A stretch of 64,000 nt of DNA from Chalara sp. BL73 (Eukaryota > Ascomycota > Leotiomycetes > Helotiales): the NCBI GenBank assembly GCA_918026815.1, contig CAKJVC010000088.1, positions 1,922,001 through 1,986,000 of the forward strand. The letters run 5' to 3'. Shown here piece after piece: positions 12,102-25,292 of the stretch (position 1 is its first letter; every line of letters begins with the position of its first letter). Position numbers and translations under genes: made by a program. The notes beneath the pieces were generated by a model. The model had not been told where the DNA came from and did not search any database. It saw nothing but the letters and a program-made list of their open reading frames with translations.

Positions 12102-12434
12102 TTAATCAATCTCATTAAGCCACACACGAATCATATCAACGCCGCCTCGGACAGCAAGAATGCGCAGAATTGCACGAAGGTTTCCCTCTTTAATCTCTGT
12201 CTCCATCGGAAGGAAATCGCCGCCCCTTTGATTCCATTGTACCCACATCTTGGTGATGGTTCTTTCTCCCTGCTCCAAGTAGAACTCGGGAATTGTGGGG
12301 CGCAAGCCCCGGTAAAAGGAAGCCGCGAGTTGTTCGAGGGATTCGGTATTCTCATCGGCCAGGACCACTTCGTTGATTCTGGTCTGGCCGTCTAGGTTTA
12401 TAATCACGGGAACGAGGCCGTCAATTGAAGACAT
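12102..12434 (-). CDS. Small uncharacterised protein, 110 residues
   Basis: A single minus-strand frame starts MSSIDGLVPVIINLDG and ends VDMIRVWLNEID. It has balanced amphipathic composition (TITKMWVQWNQRG, EIKEGNLRAILRILAVRGG), no signal peptide and no membrane segment. The frame continues upstream to 12533, but that extension is a hydrophobic, low-complexity lead (FNFFFLSP), so the internal ATG at 12434 is the better start. I do not recognise a family. Codon texture looks coding, and the opposite strand has an overlapping but less protein-like ORF. Confidence 0.45.
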   Translation of the reverse strand: MSSIDGLVPVIINLDGQTRINEVVLADENTESLEQLAASFYRGLRPTIPEFYLEQGERTITKMWVQWNQRGGDFLPMETEIKEGNLRAILRILAVRGGVDMIRVWLNEID

Positions 12435-15400
12435 AATGATTTCACTTTTGGCTACCTCGAGAAGGTTGAATATTGAAAAGTGAGAGGGTGATAAAAAAAA
12501 AAAATTGAAAGACCAAATAAATGGGCAGCGCAATCGAGTGGTTTTACTTCCTTTATCAATTAAGGGAATGATATGTTTATATGTATATGACGCACCACCC
12601 CTGAAGTTTGTTTCGGAATAGCTTTAGGCCGTCGGTTATGTATTACTGAGGTACCCGTAAATTTGTTACACCGCCTTCGCGAAAAGATTCTACAATACTA
12701 AATTTAGACTACTGGAGTGCAGGGCTTTTGCATTTCAATCAATATCCTAGAAATAAAATGCACCCAAGTGCGCTAATATCAAACAACAGATAATACTGGT
12801 AGCACTTGATGTATTAACACTAATATCGATAATTTCAAGTACTAAATTCAATAATGTTCGTATCGTTAAAAACAAGTTATCCTAGTACTACTAAATTCGA
12901 GTAATGCCAGTATTACTAAATATAGGCGGTACTAGTACAGTTAAAAGCGGATTCAGTCTCCACCCTTATTACCCTTTTAAGATTCCTGGGAGCACAGGCC
13001 AATTTTTATATAGTGCGAAACTTGAAATCAGATCTGCTCCTCATGTCGGATATTAGCCTTACAGAACCTGGACGTGACGGATAGAGAAAATGCCGCGACT
13101 TCCCCTCTTGAGGCGAGACACTTGTCAACACCTCGAACTCCACAGCCGCCAAATCTTGCCCTTGCTAAGTGTTGCATGATTCGGAACGTGCTTTAAGTCG
13201 ATCACAAGGTGACAAAAATCCCATAAATAAACTTATGGCTAGGTAAGCCGGATGTTTAGCATTGCTACTACCGTAAGCATTCTTACCTTCGGAAATAATT
13301 GTACTTAGATATTAGAGAAAACGACGGGCTATGTAATCATTGAAAGAAGCCATCATTAGAAGGAAGTCGATTTCGTTATAACTCGTGCCCGCACCTGCTT
13401 ATTTGGACTCGCTCACCAGCTCACTACACACACCCACTTCTTGGATTTATACTCTAAGTTACAAATCAACATTATGCTTCTCTCCTGAAGCCTCTGTTCT
13501 TGCGCTGTCACAATGAATGGCTAGACCAAGAGGATTAGATAATCTTGTGTTAATTGGCTCGCTAAACTGGTCGGCTTAACTAAACTCCGTTGCCTTACGA
13601 AAAGAGTAGCTAAATTGTACCGACTATAACGAGATTGAGCTAGGCGGCTCCGCTCTCCACCATCGTTCGTTCCCACATCGGGATCGCTCTACCTTGGTGG
13701 GTGCGCTGACTTCGTTCAAGCCAATTGCGAAAATGCCTCTGCTTATGTGGCTCGCGCCGAGGACGAATTGCACACAATATAGAAGAAGTCAGAGGAATCC
13801 TTCAGGTAATCGCCATCACGCAACGACACCTATCGTGTGTCACTATCTGAGAACTTGTGCAATGTATTGTAGAAATTCCATGTCGCTTACGAATCAACTT
13901 ATATACCAACCGTTTGTATAACACGTCGTTCGTTACTTTGTGCTTATTTCTATCATCTCCTCACGCTCCTCCCTTTTCTCATACCCCGGACCCCGGACTT
14001 ACATCGTCTTGATCCGAGCCACATCGCAGTCTTATTTGGACAGAGTCAAATTCAGCATCTACCTTACCGGCACTTTCGGGAGGCTGATGAAGCCGACGTC
14101 TAAGTCTGGCCTGATTTGTCCTTGTCTTTTCTAAAAATGTGCCGCTCATCTTCAAAGAGATCCGAGAGTTCAGCTAAGAACCTGGTTTTGGGCTCTCTTC
14201 GCACGTCCAATGTGTGCACCAGGTTAGAGACGTGCTTCGAAGGGGCTTGTTCATCCACGACTGGCCGATCATGAACCGAATGTTCGCCTACCTGTCTGTG
14301 ACTCATGATTAGCATTGCAACTCGGCTGATGAATAAAAGTAGAAGAAATTAATTGACTTACTTAGTTAAGTTTAGCTTGCGTGATTTTGGAAATCTCTGT
14401 ATCTTTGGCTTTGATATTCATATGATATATGAATTAGGTGTATTCCTGAGCATTTCCCGACGCACCATCAAGACGCATCAAGAAAGAGCTGAACCGACCC
14501 TGCTTATCTATGAAGTTGAACGCAACTCGGTCTCTCCTCTGGCCTCGGAGTGTGAACATGTTCGCTCAGTCGTATTGGGTGCTCAAGACTTGCGACAAAT
14601 ATGAGAGATCTACGTGAGTAGTTAGTTATATACTATTTATCGGTACGATTGAGCCATTAAAGGAAAACGTGCAATCGTCTCTCCAATTTCGAAATCACGC
14701 TATTTCAAGCTCCAGATGTGGTCCAAGATTGAAGGTGAGTTTCTCATGGTACTTACCATGGCGCCATGCTCCTGCTCAAACCCTAGATTCTTCAGTGGCA
14801 CGCCCAGGGACTGCAACATATGAGCGCTACCAAATGTGCGAGGCTTAACGGGTCGACCAATGGCACTTTGGGTAGCTCTGGCAACGGCTACAGGGTAAGA
14901 CAGCGGCGGACTTGAAGAGCTCTCTGCTTGATTGACAAATAAAGCACTGAGCCTCTTGTGACTAAACAGGCGAGAGAAACGAGAGTCACCGAGACGTAAC
15001 TGGCTCTTTTTGTTTGGCCCACCCCATTGTCTATAGCAAGCTATAGTACATTTTTATGCCTGCAGTCTGAAGTATTGAATCCACTAAGTCTAACCGAGCA
15101 GTACTTCGTGCCTCCGGTCACGGTGGTCACTTGACTAGGCGACCACCTTACAATTACGGGTCCCAGGTAATTGATATTAAGAATATGAAATTGATAGAGA
15201 GTATCACGTCGATAGAATATAGGTTGTAAGTGCTTGTATTGTAGCTGCCCGCTGTATGTTGATATTTAGTATCTATACTTTCGGCCTGCGAGAGATATTC
15301 TAGTTCCTTGGTCTATTATATAGGCCAATTCTGATCTGGATATCTATTATCACATAACTATAACCTAGTACCGGCTTTGAGGCACTCTCGACGAAGCTAG

Positions 15401-15671
15401 CACCGTACCTTGTGCCTTGTCCCGTGAATTACTGCGGGTGGTTCTGACAACATACCTTAAATGTCAGAAGCCTGGGAGATCATGTGGAAGGTACCGTCCC
15501 TACCATAAATGTGTATGATATTGGTAGGAACATGTCTGCGCAGTCAAGCTCCGTGAAGCGTCACAAAAGTACGACTAGAGCGAATAATTTTTGTTATTCC
15601 GAACCTAGAAGCCACCGCCCCAGCCCCAATCGCCTTCTTTGAACGAAATTCAGTTCCTGAATGCAAATCTA
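12435..15671. other. Gene-poor block with retroelement-like debris
   Basis: No supported gene in about 3.2 kb. Segments around 13620-14140 have the look of LTR/leader sequence (TATA-like tract near 13900, pyrimidine-rich tract at 13970), but no matching partner or target duplication was found. A dispersed repeat starting at 15179 is listed separately. Confidence 0.35.
15179..15340 (+). repeat. Dispersed repeat, copy 1
   Basis: About 160 bp shared with 23430-23588 in the same orientation. Both begin AAGAATATGARATTGATAGAG, contain TATCACGTCGATAGAATA and GTGCTTGTATTGTA, and end near GCCAATTC. The copies differ by many substitutions and small indels, as expected for old LTR or MITE fragments. 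Confidence 0.7.
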
Positions 15672-16988
15672 TCACCTATGTCTGTACTCATTCAGCTGCC
15701 TCGTGGAGCTATTCACACTCTCCCCGTCTCCCTTGTCTGCTGTTTCTATCACTGTAGCAATGGTTTTCAGAATCCCTTCACCTTGGCCGTTGCTGTCGAT
15801 GTTGTGTTCATCGGGGTAGTCGTCGGATAAGGTCTTGCTGGCATAGATATACGAGATTTGTGCAGGTAAGTTTGGAAAAGAAGTGTCCCTTTTTGGGTCG
15901 ACTTTGCAGTTGTGTGAGTTAGGTGTGAGCTCGGTAGGCTGGCTGTTCGAATCTGGATTATCGACACGGTCTTGACTGCGAACAATCTTGGAAATAAGGT
16001 CGGCCATTGAAAGCTCGATATTCAGTTTGACAATGTATGCCAGTGGATGGAATTGGACGTAACTGGGCCGCGGGTTAGTGAATCCTGAGAGGATATCAAG
16101 GCGGAACGTACATGAAAGTGTTTGGCAAAGACATCATACCGATGATTAGGATCTGGTAAACCGGTTATTGAAGCTAATCTAGATTTTGGTTCGATCGCTT
16201 ACGTCCATAGAAAGGGACACACACACAATAACGGCATTAAAGTTGAAAAGTGGTTTGTACTTGGTGAGACCACGCGAGACTAATTTGGCTCGGACCAGGT
16301 AGAGGAAGTATCCATTGAGAGCGCCGTCAATTAAGAGATAGATGACTTTTTCAATCCGATCCCATATGTCGTTGACATGGACAATGGTTCTCGAGACTCC
16401 CAGGCGAGCTGGGATCCAAATACAGTAGACCGAAATATTGATAAGGCCAACGAGGATAAATAAAGTCAATTTCAGGTTTCTGACTTTTCGCTTGTCGATC
16501 ATGATAAGGCCAACACGGTTGGCGATGATTTGAATCAAACATTGGGTCTGGAATGCGATTAATATTTGGCAATTGTATGCTTGATTGAGGAGCTGCATAC
16601 CTGAAGCACCCATAAAGTAACTAAATATCGCAAATTGTTCAGCGATACATGAAACCAAAGCACTTAAAAATCTATAATCTTACCGAGACCAAAGAACAAT
16701 CCAAAACTAGAGTGATTAATTAGTCTAATCTGGTTTGTATGTCTATAAATGGGATTGGACCTACGACCCTTGTATATTGCCACGAATAAAAAACCAGGAG
16801 AGCAAAGCCATGATGAGACTAACAATTCCTTCTGTCCAGATCATCCATATATAAAGATTGGACAAACGGCGCGTCCTTTGATAAATAGCAAAAGCTTGGC
16901 GAGCAGCTTTCGACATAGTGAGAAAAGAGAACCCTAGTGAAAACCCAAAGCAGACGGATACAATATCCATGTCCGGTATCTGGGCCAT
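15672..16988 (-). CDS. Fungal seven-transmembrane protein of unknown function (1)
   Basis: Six exons give 347 residues: 16988-16765, 16706-16684, 16620-16601, 16547-16203, 16152-16112 and 16062-15672. Two exons are only 23 and 20 nt but are needed to give SFGLFFGL|VTLWVLQ|TQCLIQIIANRVG without a stop. Hydrophobic spans include IVSVCFGFSLGFSFL, GIVSLIMALLSWFFI, LTLFILVGLINISVY, VIYLLIDGALNGYFLY and NAVIVCVSLSMD. The layout of seven spans followed by a polar tail of about 100 residues is common in fungal plasma-membrane proteins with rhodopsin-like topology. No ligand or role is known. Its neighbour to the right is another 7TM protein on the same strand, about 1 kb away. Confidence 0.75.
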
Positions 16989-17964
16989 GATAAGGGAAAA
17001 TAGAAGCTGAACGAACGACCACGAAGGAAAAGGATAATGCAGGTAGAGGAGAAGATAAATAGAGTACCGGGCGGTGAAGGAATCAAACTTTAATAGCTTC
17101 TAGTGGGCCTGGTGCGAGCAGTATTCCACTAGTTATTTTCTACGTATTGAATGGCACTTTCAAAACGTCAGACATTTAGATTTTTTATCTCAAGGAGGTT
17201 GCCATATGGTGGCGTTAACAAGCGCCACTGTAAATCGCAATGAGCCAAAGCAAGTTTTAAACGTTTCTATAGGCGCGTCTCATGGGGAGATAGGCAAATA
17301 ATGGCTAGTTTTGGATTTATTGCTGTGGATGGCTGTATGAATTTGTCTCCCTAGGCAAAAACAGAGTTTAGTACAGTAGTGTTCAGGAATAGGCATGGGA
17401 TTATCAGGTGGTATGGTTTTGAAACTATACTAGACGCCGAAAGATGAAGTGGCGTAAAGGGGGGGTGATAGCGGGTCGGCTACTCAACTCCCGCGGAAAG
17501 GGGTCGGACTACGATGATCAGCACCCTAGCCTCGAAAATCAAACCCAAGACGCTAGCTAAGCTGGGGTACGGAAGGCAAATGCTACTCGGAACTTGTTAT
17601 AAATGTAACCGATCGTTGTAGTCCGACACCTTTTATTAGCGCTGGCGGGAGTTTGCTCACTCGACGAGTACCCTCCCTGTACAATTTAGCTCTGTTGGCT
17701 TATGAACGGTTACAGTCCGGAGAACAAGTTAAGAGTAGCAATCTTTCAACAGGTTTGTGCGAATGTAGATATAGAAGCATAAACTCGACAGGCGATTTGG
17801 GATAGTCCGCGCTTAGCCCTTGACCATCACGTAAAACTTTTTCGTTTCCTGAGTGTAAGAGTCTTTAAATTCGATATAATCTGCCCAGGCACTGTCAAAA
17901 ACACACCTATCGAAACAAGAAGCCCAAGGATTGTAACCTCCATAATACTTTAAATCAAATATGA
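16989..17964. other. Spacer between the two 7TM genes
   Basis: About 980 bp without a supported gene. It holds the promoter of the left 7TM gene and the 3' end of the right one. Confidence 0.5.
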
Positions 17965-19323
17965 CTAAGCTTCCCCCAGTTTATCTCTCTCCTTACTCCC
18001 CTCTACCTTTACGCGTGTCTGAATTCCCTTTAGCGGGATCTCATCGCCGTTGTCTTGGCCCCCCTCACCCCCTTCTGTCCTGTCATTGCTATGATACATG
18101 TTGATTGCTAACTCAGCATTGCTTACAGGCAGGAAGTCTTCATCTCGGAGCACACTCTCATCTAAACGCTCAAAGCGTGAATGTTGGTTTCTCTTCATAC
18201 CGCCACTGCCACCAATGGTGGTTATCACATTAGCACTTCTAAAAGGGGACATGGTAGGTAACGGTTTGTTCCTGCGCCAGTGCATGATATTTGCAAAGTG
18301 TAAGAGAGGCGCGAGGGTTGGTAGGCAGGCGGAGATTATGCCAGCGGAGGATTCGAGGATGACCCATGTGCAGGATTGTGCAAGTGTCCCTGTGGACCTT
18401 AATAGGGGTCGAGAGACTAGATTAGAAGAGGAGCTATGCATACAGGTAAGGTCTGAGGGGACGAATTGAAATAGTTTAGTGAAGCGGTAGATACTTGTGA
18501 AGACAACACTAGGAGAAGGGATTAATTATCGGCGCTATTGGGGGCGGTATTATACTCACAAGCTTCCTAGCAGAAACAAAAAACTCAACTGGCATTTTTG
18601 GATTAAGGTCGTACGCAAACGCCACACGTGGGCCATAGGCAAAGTCAAGATAGCCACATCTGTTAAAGTATTCGGGACGGCATTGCCAATGAATGTTGCT
18701 TTGAGATTTATACAACGACCAGGGACAGTTGGGTTCCAAGCTTTGGCAAGTGGTATGCATTGGAGGAAGCAGACGACAGTCAGAGAGATGCACCAGCAGA
18801 CCGATAAGATGCCGAGAATCCAACAGCCAATTCGCATACTGTCGACGGGGAAGATACGGCAATACATAAAAAGCAACGACAACTTTGTGAGGGTAACCGT
18901 AATCACGAAAAGACACTCAAAGGCTACAAGACACTTGCCAACATTGATAAGTTGATTAGCATCGAGCGCAGCGGCGTGTACTCCAAGTCCGTAATGAATC
19001 ACTGTAGGCTCTTCAGAAATTGCAATCTTAAATTCAGACACAAGTAGCTGATTCTTACTCAACATGCCAGAAGAAAAAAGAGCAAGTAAAAAGATCTGCA
19101 TTCTTAGATTAGCCGCTAGTCTTCTTTCAAGCTATAAGCAAAAGCTCACATATGCAAGTATAATAAAGAAATCATCGATACCGATGTACGCACGCTTTTT
19201 CCACCTGGATAAGAACCGCAGCCCAACAAAAAAGCTGGCAAGAACGATAAGGACTATGTTAGTTGATCTTAAACTGGACTGTCTGTTTTGGGACAGATCT
19301 TGACCGGACGTGTTGGGTTTCAT
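17965..19323 (-). CDS. Rhodopsin-like/PTH11-related fungal integral membrane protein (2)
   Basis: Four exons give 399 residues: 19323-19150, 19095-18560, 18508-18444 and 18389-17965. The first helix and loop read VLIVLASFFVGLRFLSRW then GIDDFFIILAY. Later helices include LFVITVTLTKLSLLFMYCRI and ILGILSVCWCISLTVVCFLQ, followed by the loop PLAKAWNPTVPGRCINL. The last segment has DLTWTLAQSCTWVILESSAG and SACLPTLAPL. These are hallmarks of the fungal 'rhodopsin' integral-membrane family related to PTH11, minus a CFEM domain. Members are proposed surface sensors in plant-associated fungi. The tail after residue 300 is polar and cytosolic. The start at 19323 is the first ATG before the first helix. 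The specific ligand is unknown. Confidence 0.83.
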
Positions 19324-22300
19324 GGCTGAATGTTCCTGAATAGGAGTGAGGGAATAGTATGCGAAGGGGTGATCAAAGAGTTTGAAAGTAAAAATCAGAT
19401 GAACTGTGAACAATTGAACTGAGTTGCCTTTTATTATTAAGGATGAAATTATCCTTACATATGAAAGTGAAGCGCACCTCAGATATCAGAAAGAAATGGT
19501 CTAACATCCATTACGGTTTGTCTTAAAATTTGTCATCAGCCACTTTCCTACAAAATTCGAAACTGTGCAAGGGCAGTGTCAGAGCACCTGAGGATCATAG
19601 GGGTACAAAAGGGGAAACGAGAATTGATATCTTCTCTTTCCGCTTGGTTGCACAAATTTAGCAACAGGGCTCGAAAGCGGGCCTTCTACAGGGAAAATGA
19701 TGGCTGACACATCTGACACAAGTATAAAATGATCGAGCATCCGACATTCCTTCCGAACTGGTGGAATAGTCAAGTCACGATCCTAGGCTTAAACTTTCTG
19801 ATTCTCTTAGAGTTATATGAAAGGTTACTTGCAGAACTTCCGCGATGGCGTTCGATCCGTATGATCCTCGTGAAAAAACTTGGTGTGTATTTTGTTTTGC
19901 GAATGGCTTCATAATCTGCTTTGCTGATAGGGAGCCGTAGACACACACTCAGCATTTAGTTTATATGCGGTGCGATCGCAAAAAGCCCACTGGAATTGGC
20001 CCACCATCTATGCACAATCTAATTGGCTGAGTCAAAGTAATTTTTTCAATGTCACACTCATAGCACCCGCTCGGACCATTTTGCTTAGATTTATGCATCC
20101 GGAATCCGTTATGTCTGGGAACGGTACCCGAGCAATGCACAGCTGGCCGGAAGTCGCCATATAGGCTTCCTCTATCAGGCAAAGACTCTGCTCGATATAA
20201 GAAAGGCGTTACCAATTCATGTTCGTGTCAGCATGTGTCATTTCGTTGTAAAGAAAGCTCGTCGGGTTATCACAAAAATCAACTCCGATTAAATGATTCA
20301 AAATCTGACGCTCATAATCACTTCGGGATCTAACTGATCTCCTTCTCCCGAAATCGCATAGGAATAAAGCCCTATTTGGATTATACCCGGATTATGTAAG
20401 AAAACACAAACGGTTTTTCCCGACTGGCTTATTGTGCTAACTCTCCTATATGTAAGACCAGGGTATTGTAAAGTGTGCACTAAGAGAAACTAGCCTCTCG
20501 AAAAGACCAAGTAGTAAACAAAGGTTTTATATATGGCAGATAACCGTTTAAGACATGGCGTATAGGCGAAATTCTCTCATTCCGAATTATCAGCCACCGC
20601 AAATTAGAAGATGCCACAAATCGTCGATCCCACTAGTGTGCATAATCAATTGTATTTTCTCCGGGAAGCCGAGGCAGCCTATCGGAAAAAAGCAGACTAT
20701 TGATTTTTGGGATACGATACGCTGTGGTGGCTTCCACCCTGGCGACCCATCGGTCCACTGGTTAATGATCGATTCGCAGTGTTGATACTGTTTACAGCCC
20801 TTAATAATAATTAAATTTTCGTTCTGAAATTCTCCTCCATCACAGGAATCACTCTTCATAACCCATGTAATAGATATCCTATTTTGTTTTATGAGACTTA
20901 AAAAGACCATATATAATTCATTTTTATTTATTTTTTATGTGAGGGATATTCTAGGATCTTATTGAATCACTGAATCATGTCAGCAGAAGTACGGCACATC
21001 TCTGGCCGCCATTGCTCCTAATCGAAGGCGAAAGCCATTTTCATATCTGGAGAATATTTTCAAATCTTTGAACCTTTACCCTTTCGCCTCTAGAATTCAT
21101 AGAGCACAGTGGTTGGAGCTGTGCCTGAAGTTAGCTGATTTTCTATCTATTTTAATAACCCGCTGGTATCTTTTATAGCCAAAATCTTGTCGGTATCCAC
21201 CAGCAAGACTGTTACCAGTTGCCCTTGAGTGGCAACAACAGTCTTGTCCAGCATACTCTTGGCAATAGACAAGTTGCGCTTCCCGTTGTGGTGCTGAAGG
21301 TCGTGGAGCAGCGTCGAAGTTTGTAGAGCAATGTTCGTTGTGGGGACATAGGTGGAAATAGGATGCGGTGCTAGTGGTAGGAATCGTGGGGCTGGTGTTT
21401 TTATGCCTGCCGCCATCTGCTTCAGTGAGTAAGCGATGGAGATGTCGGCTTCTATTTATGTCACTTCGGCAATATTGCGAGCCGATTTCGTTAGGAATAT
21501 CCAAGCAGAGCACGTGTATATATCTAGGTGTCTGAGAGGGCATAATAGGTGTTCAGCTTCCTTCTCCTAGGGCCAGAACACGAGGAATACCGCATATACT
21601 GATCAATATCACTCTCCTATTGCAGGCAGACGACTTTTCATTTCCTATCACCGAATTGAGCTGAAGATGTGCGGTTGAGTCCGGCATGCTATATAATACG
21701 TTCTCATAGCTAGCAAGTATTTAATATCGAAGTTCTCGAGGACAGTGGCTATAAAAGTAATTCGGTCAAGTGGCTGATGAGATATCGAATTACACAAGTG
21801 CAGCAAACTTATGATAAAGGAATATTGAGACAAAGATTTTAGTTTATTACTGTTTAGCCAACCTTGACTCAGAAAACTCCAATATGCATTTCATATGGCT
21901 AGTTGATGCGACTTGCGCTATGCACTTGCTATTCCGCGCTATCGGCTCAGCCAAAAAGACACCAGTGCCCAGAAACATCTTGTACTCACACTTGCGCATC
22001 TGAAGCATATTCCTTTATCCTGTTTGATGCTTTTCCTCTGCAGGAAGGTCGTGATATGCAACCTGGCAAATTAAAATGTGGCTTTGATTGGGCGACGCGA
22101 GAAGACTTTCTGCCCCCTGAGCTTTTTTAATTTCAGGCCAACAAGCGGGAAAATTGGCGGGAAACGCCTCAAATATGCACTGGGCCCTTTTGAAGCCTGC
22201 TATCGCCTATCTGCCGATCAGTCGTCGCAGCCACTTTGAAAGGACCGATCATTTATATTTCAATCTCAAAGTGTATTCCTGTCCTTCTCCTTGCAAATGA

Positions 22301-24488
22301 GAGACTTAACCCGCAATAGCTTGCTATCCGCGAGAGTACCAGCAAGAAACTCGCATAACCTATAAGAGCGCACAACAAAGAAGTTTTGCGTGTAGAAAAC
22401 CTCGTGTGCTTCTCTCGCAATCTGTTGCCCGACAACATCATGCCCCACATAATTTTTGCTTCTGCAAGATGTCCCCTTCTGCGAGCTCAGGATTAAACTG
22501 GAAAAAAATAGTCCCCTTCTTCGATATAAACTATCTTTTCTGTCACTAGTTGGCGTTTGTATAATCTCATTACACTTTTGAAGCGGAAACCCAATAAATT
22601 TAGCTAGTGATAGCCCTGAAAGCATATTTTTGACTTGCTCTTGGTTGTCTATATTGATATCTTAGATAAGCTGGAAGGCTGAGATCTAAGTCTATGTGAA
22701 GGATACCCGAACTACGCAAGTTCCAGACCTCTAGCCTGATTTTGGCTGATGCTGCCCTACCGAACTGAGAGGTATCTCCCAAGCTCTTGCTGCCGGAAGT
22801 TGGAGTGTCGGCCGAGTTGTCATCATTGTTAATACCCAGTGCCGCCTGGAGGCAGAGTAGAAGGCTTGGAGGGTCTGTAATATCCATATCCTTATCTTGG
22901 TTTAGGGCACACTTGAATGTAGCCTGTCTCGTAAGCCAATTCCATACCTATTAGTGAGCCGATCCAAATAGCAGCTAAATGCATGTTGTCAATGCTCGTT
23001 ATGCTTGCCCGCACTACACCTCATACTACCAAGAAGTTCAGAGGTGTTAGTAGGCAGAAACGTTGGCGTAGCAGAAGACGACACCATTGGCTCTGGGCTC
23101 TGGGCTATCACATTCTTGGATGAGTCTGGACGATATCATCCAGGGATGAAGCATCTTCCTTTTTTTTTCGGGCGTCAAGACTATAGAGAAGCATTCACTC
23201 GCTTAAGAAAGCTATAGACAAGGGAGATGCGTCAGCCGCCAGGATAGTCAAGAATTGTTCAAAATAGAAGGAAGACCTTTTATCAGGTAGGTGGCATATG
23301 ATTGATTGTATGGCTAAAAATTCCTCTACTGACATGTCCGTGGCTTGTAAAATTAAGCAATAGATGAAGTCCACTAAGCTTCTCTCCTATAATGAACGCA
23401 GGTTAGAAAATGGAGAACAGGTCTGTGCCAAGAATATGAGATTGATAGAGGTATCACGTCGATAGAATACGGGACGTAGGTGCTTGTATTGTATGACTGT
23501 ACGTTATCTCCAGAATCTGCACTGTAGACCTGTAAGAGATTTTCTAGCTCCTGGGCCTACTACGTAAGCCAATTCCTGACGGTCTGGGATGTTCAAGCTC
23601 ATCACGTGCAAAGCTCATCTGGCAACATTTTTGTTTTTACGACCGATATCTTTGTCTTCGACCCCAGACTTGGCAATACTCAGAGAGGTTATCTTCAGAA
23701 TTACCTATGTAAAACTTTCAAAAAGCTCCATAGGTAAGCCATTTGAACGACTTAGTCGACATCATACTATTACGGACTCTGAGGTATCGTTCGTAACTGA
23801 CCAGTCGCTCACATTTCACAAAATCAAGGGCATAAAGGTTATCACTATGAGCCCAAAAAGAAATTTCACCCATTATAGGCAGGATTTTATCCCCTCCCTG
23901 ACTTTGTCGACAGTGCTTAGTATTTAGAAGGTCTAAGAAAATCCCCTAGTAGTTAAGAGTGTAAAGCCAATAAGAACGGACCTTGATTGGCCGAGGCAGA
24001 TAGGCGAAATCTCTTTCATGTTGCGAATCTGAGGACGCAAACTTTGCGAAGCTTGTGTCAGATGCTTGTAATGGCTTCGATGTTCTTGCGACTATATGCA
24101 TATACAAAATGTCTTTGTAAACCCTAGGGTTAGGGTGTGTGTGTTTACGAGAAATCGGCAGCCAGTGTCTTGGTAGCCAAAGAAGTTGTGCAGAGCTGTT
24201 GGAAAGGTATTCTTTGTACCTAATTGATCTACGAGATCAATTCCCGTCAAAGTGTGAGTAGGAAGTGGTTTGAGATCTGTCCGGTGACGCTGTTTCTTGA
24301 ATTGGTACGGCGGAAGGATGATCGGTGTATAAACTCAGCAACTTTGAATGTGCCCAATATATGGCACGGACACCTACTATCCACAATCTTAATGTCGTCG
24401 GCGTGAGCCGCTGCAGAACCTGGCCACTCGTATGTTGACTAAGTGGAAGCTGAAGCTGGAATGGAGGCTCAATGCTCTACTTACCATT
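19324..24488. other. 5-kb gene-poor stretch
   Basis: Only short ORFs, none with a domain I recognise. Minus-strand ORFs at 20590-20910 and 21147-21416 were considered and not supported. It includes repeat copy 2 at 23430-23588. The motif AAACCCTAGGGTTAGGG at about 24119 resembles a single interstitial telomere-type unit. Confidence 0.4.
23430..23588 (+). repeat. Dispersed repeat, copy 2
   Basis: Diverged copy of the repeat at 15179-15340, same orientation. The best-conserved core is TATCACGTCGATAGAATA. Confidence 0.7.
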
Positions 24489-24496
24489 GTTACAAT

Positions 24497-25292
24497 TAGA
24501 CTGCGGAGGACCCAGTGGGTTGGGTTGAAAATTTATTGACCCAACTCAATGGGTTCGACCCAACCCAGTGGGTTGCCAAGCGATTAGTAATATATTAATA
24601 ATACTAATTGGTTTCCGGCCGTTACGTAGTTAATTTATGGCCACTTGGTTTCTGGCTGTCATGTAGTCAATTTATGGCTATTTGGTTTCTGGCTGTCATG
24701 TAGTTAATTTATAGCTATTTGCGAATTCATACTTTATTTCTTGGTTTTTTGGCTATGTATGCATTTAATTTCCGATAATTTACTTATTAATTTGTATTGG
24801 TTTATAACCGAAGCCAAGAAATTAGTATATATATTAAAGTTTAACTTTGTATCTAAAAACCAATAAGTAAATTATCGGAAATTAAATACATGACATAGCT
24901 CAGAAACCATGAATTGGCAACGTACAATCAAAAACCAAATAGCTATAAATTGACTACGTGACAGCTAAAAACCAAATAGCCATGAATTGACTACGTGACA
25001 GCCAAAAACCAAATAGCCATGAATTGACTACGTGACAGCCAGAAACCAACTGGCCATGAATTAACTACGTAACAGCCAGAAACCAAGTGGCCATAAACTA
25101 ACTACGTAACGGCCGGAAACCAATTAGTATTAGTAATATATTACTAATCGCTTGGCAACCCACTGGGTTGGGTTATTAACCCATTGAGTTGGGTTGTAAA
25201 ATATTACAATAACCCAGCCAACCCACTGGGGCCCCAGTAGGTTGGGTCGAAAGGTCGAAAACCCAACCCAACCTAACCCAGTCCGCAGTCTA
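24497..25292. mobile_element. Fold-back, hAT-like non-autonomous element, 796 bp
   Basis: The ends are TAGACTGCGGA at 24497 and its exact reverse complement ending at 25292. An 8-bp target duplication, GTTACAAT, flanks the element at 24489-24496 and 25293-25300. Almost the whole element is two complementary arms of roughly 350-390 nt, so a transcript or single strand could fold into one long hairpin. Each arm has an outer zone rich in AACCCACTGGGTTGGGTT-like units and an inner zone of about 37-bp tandem units (core AAACCAAATAGCCATGAATT, with GACTACGTGACAGCC). The right arm has five and the left arm about three to four. No ORF of note. The 8-bp duplication points to hAT-type mobilisation. Confidence 0.9.
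24935..25125. repeat. 37-bp tandem units in the right arm of the fold-back element
   Basis: Five diverged copies with the consensus AAACCAAATAGCCATGAATT followed by GACTACGTGACAGCC. The left arm (about 24600-24725) carries the complementary units. Confidence 0.8.

Noticed and set aside
13620..14315. Possible LTR and gag-like ORFs
   Set aside because: Composition looks retroelement-like, but no paired ends, target duplication or domain could be found.
20590..20910. 106-codon minus-strand ORF
   Set aside because: No domain recognised, isolated in a 5-kb gene-poor stretch.
21147..21416. 89-codon minus-strand ORF (MAAGIKTPAPRF...)
   Set aside because: Could be a small protein, but there is no family resemblance and a longer overlapping frame is equally open; no evidence to choose.
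24118..24140. Telomere-like AAACCCTAGGGTTAGGG
   Set aside because: Only about one and a half units in each direction; too short to claim an interstitial telomere.
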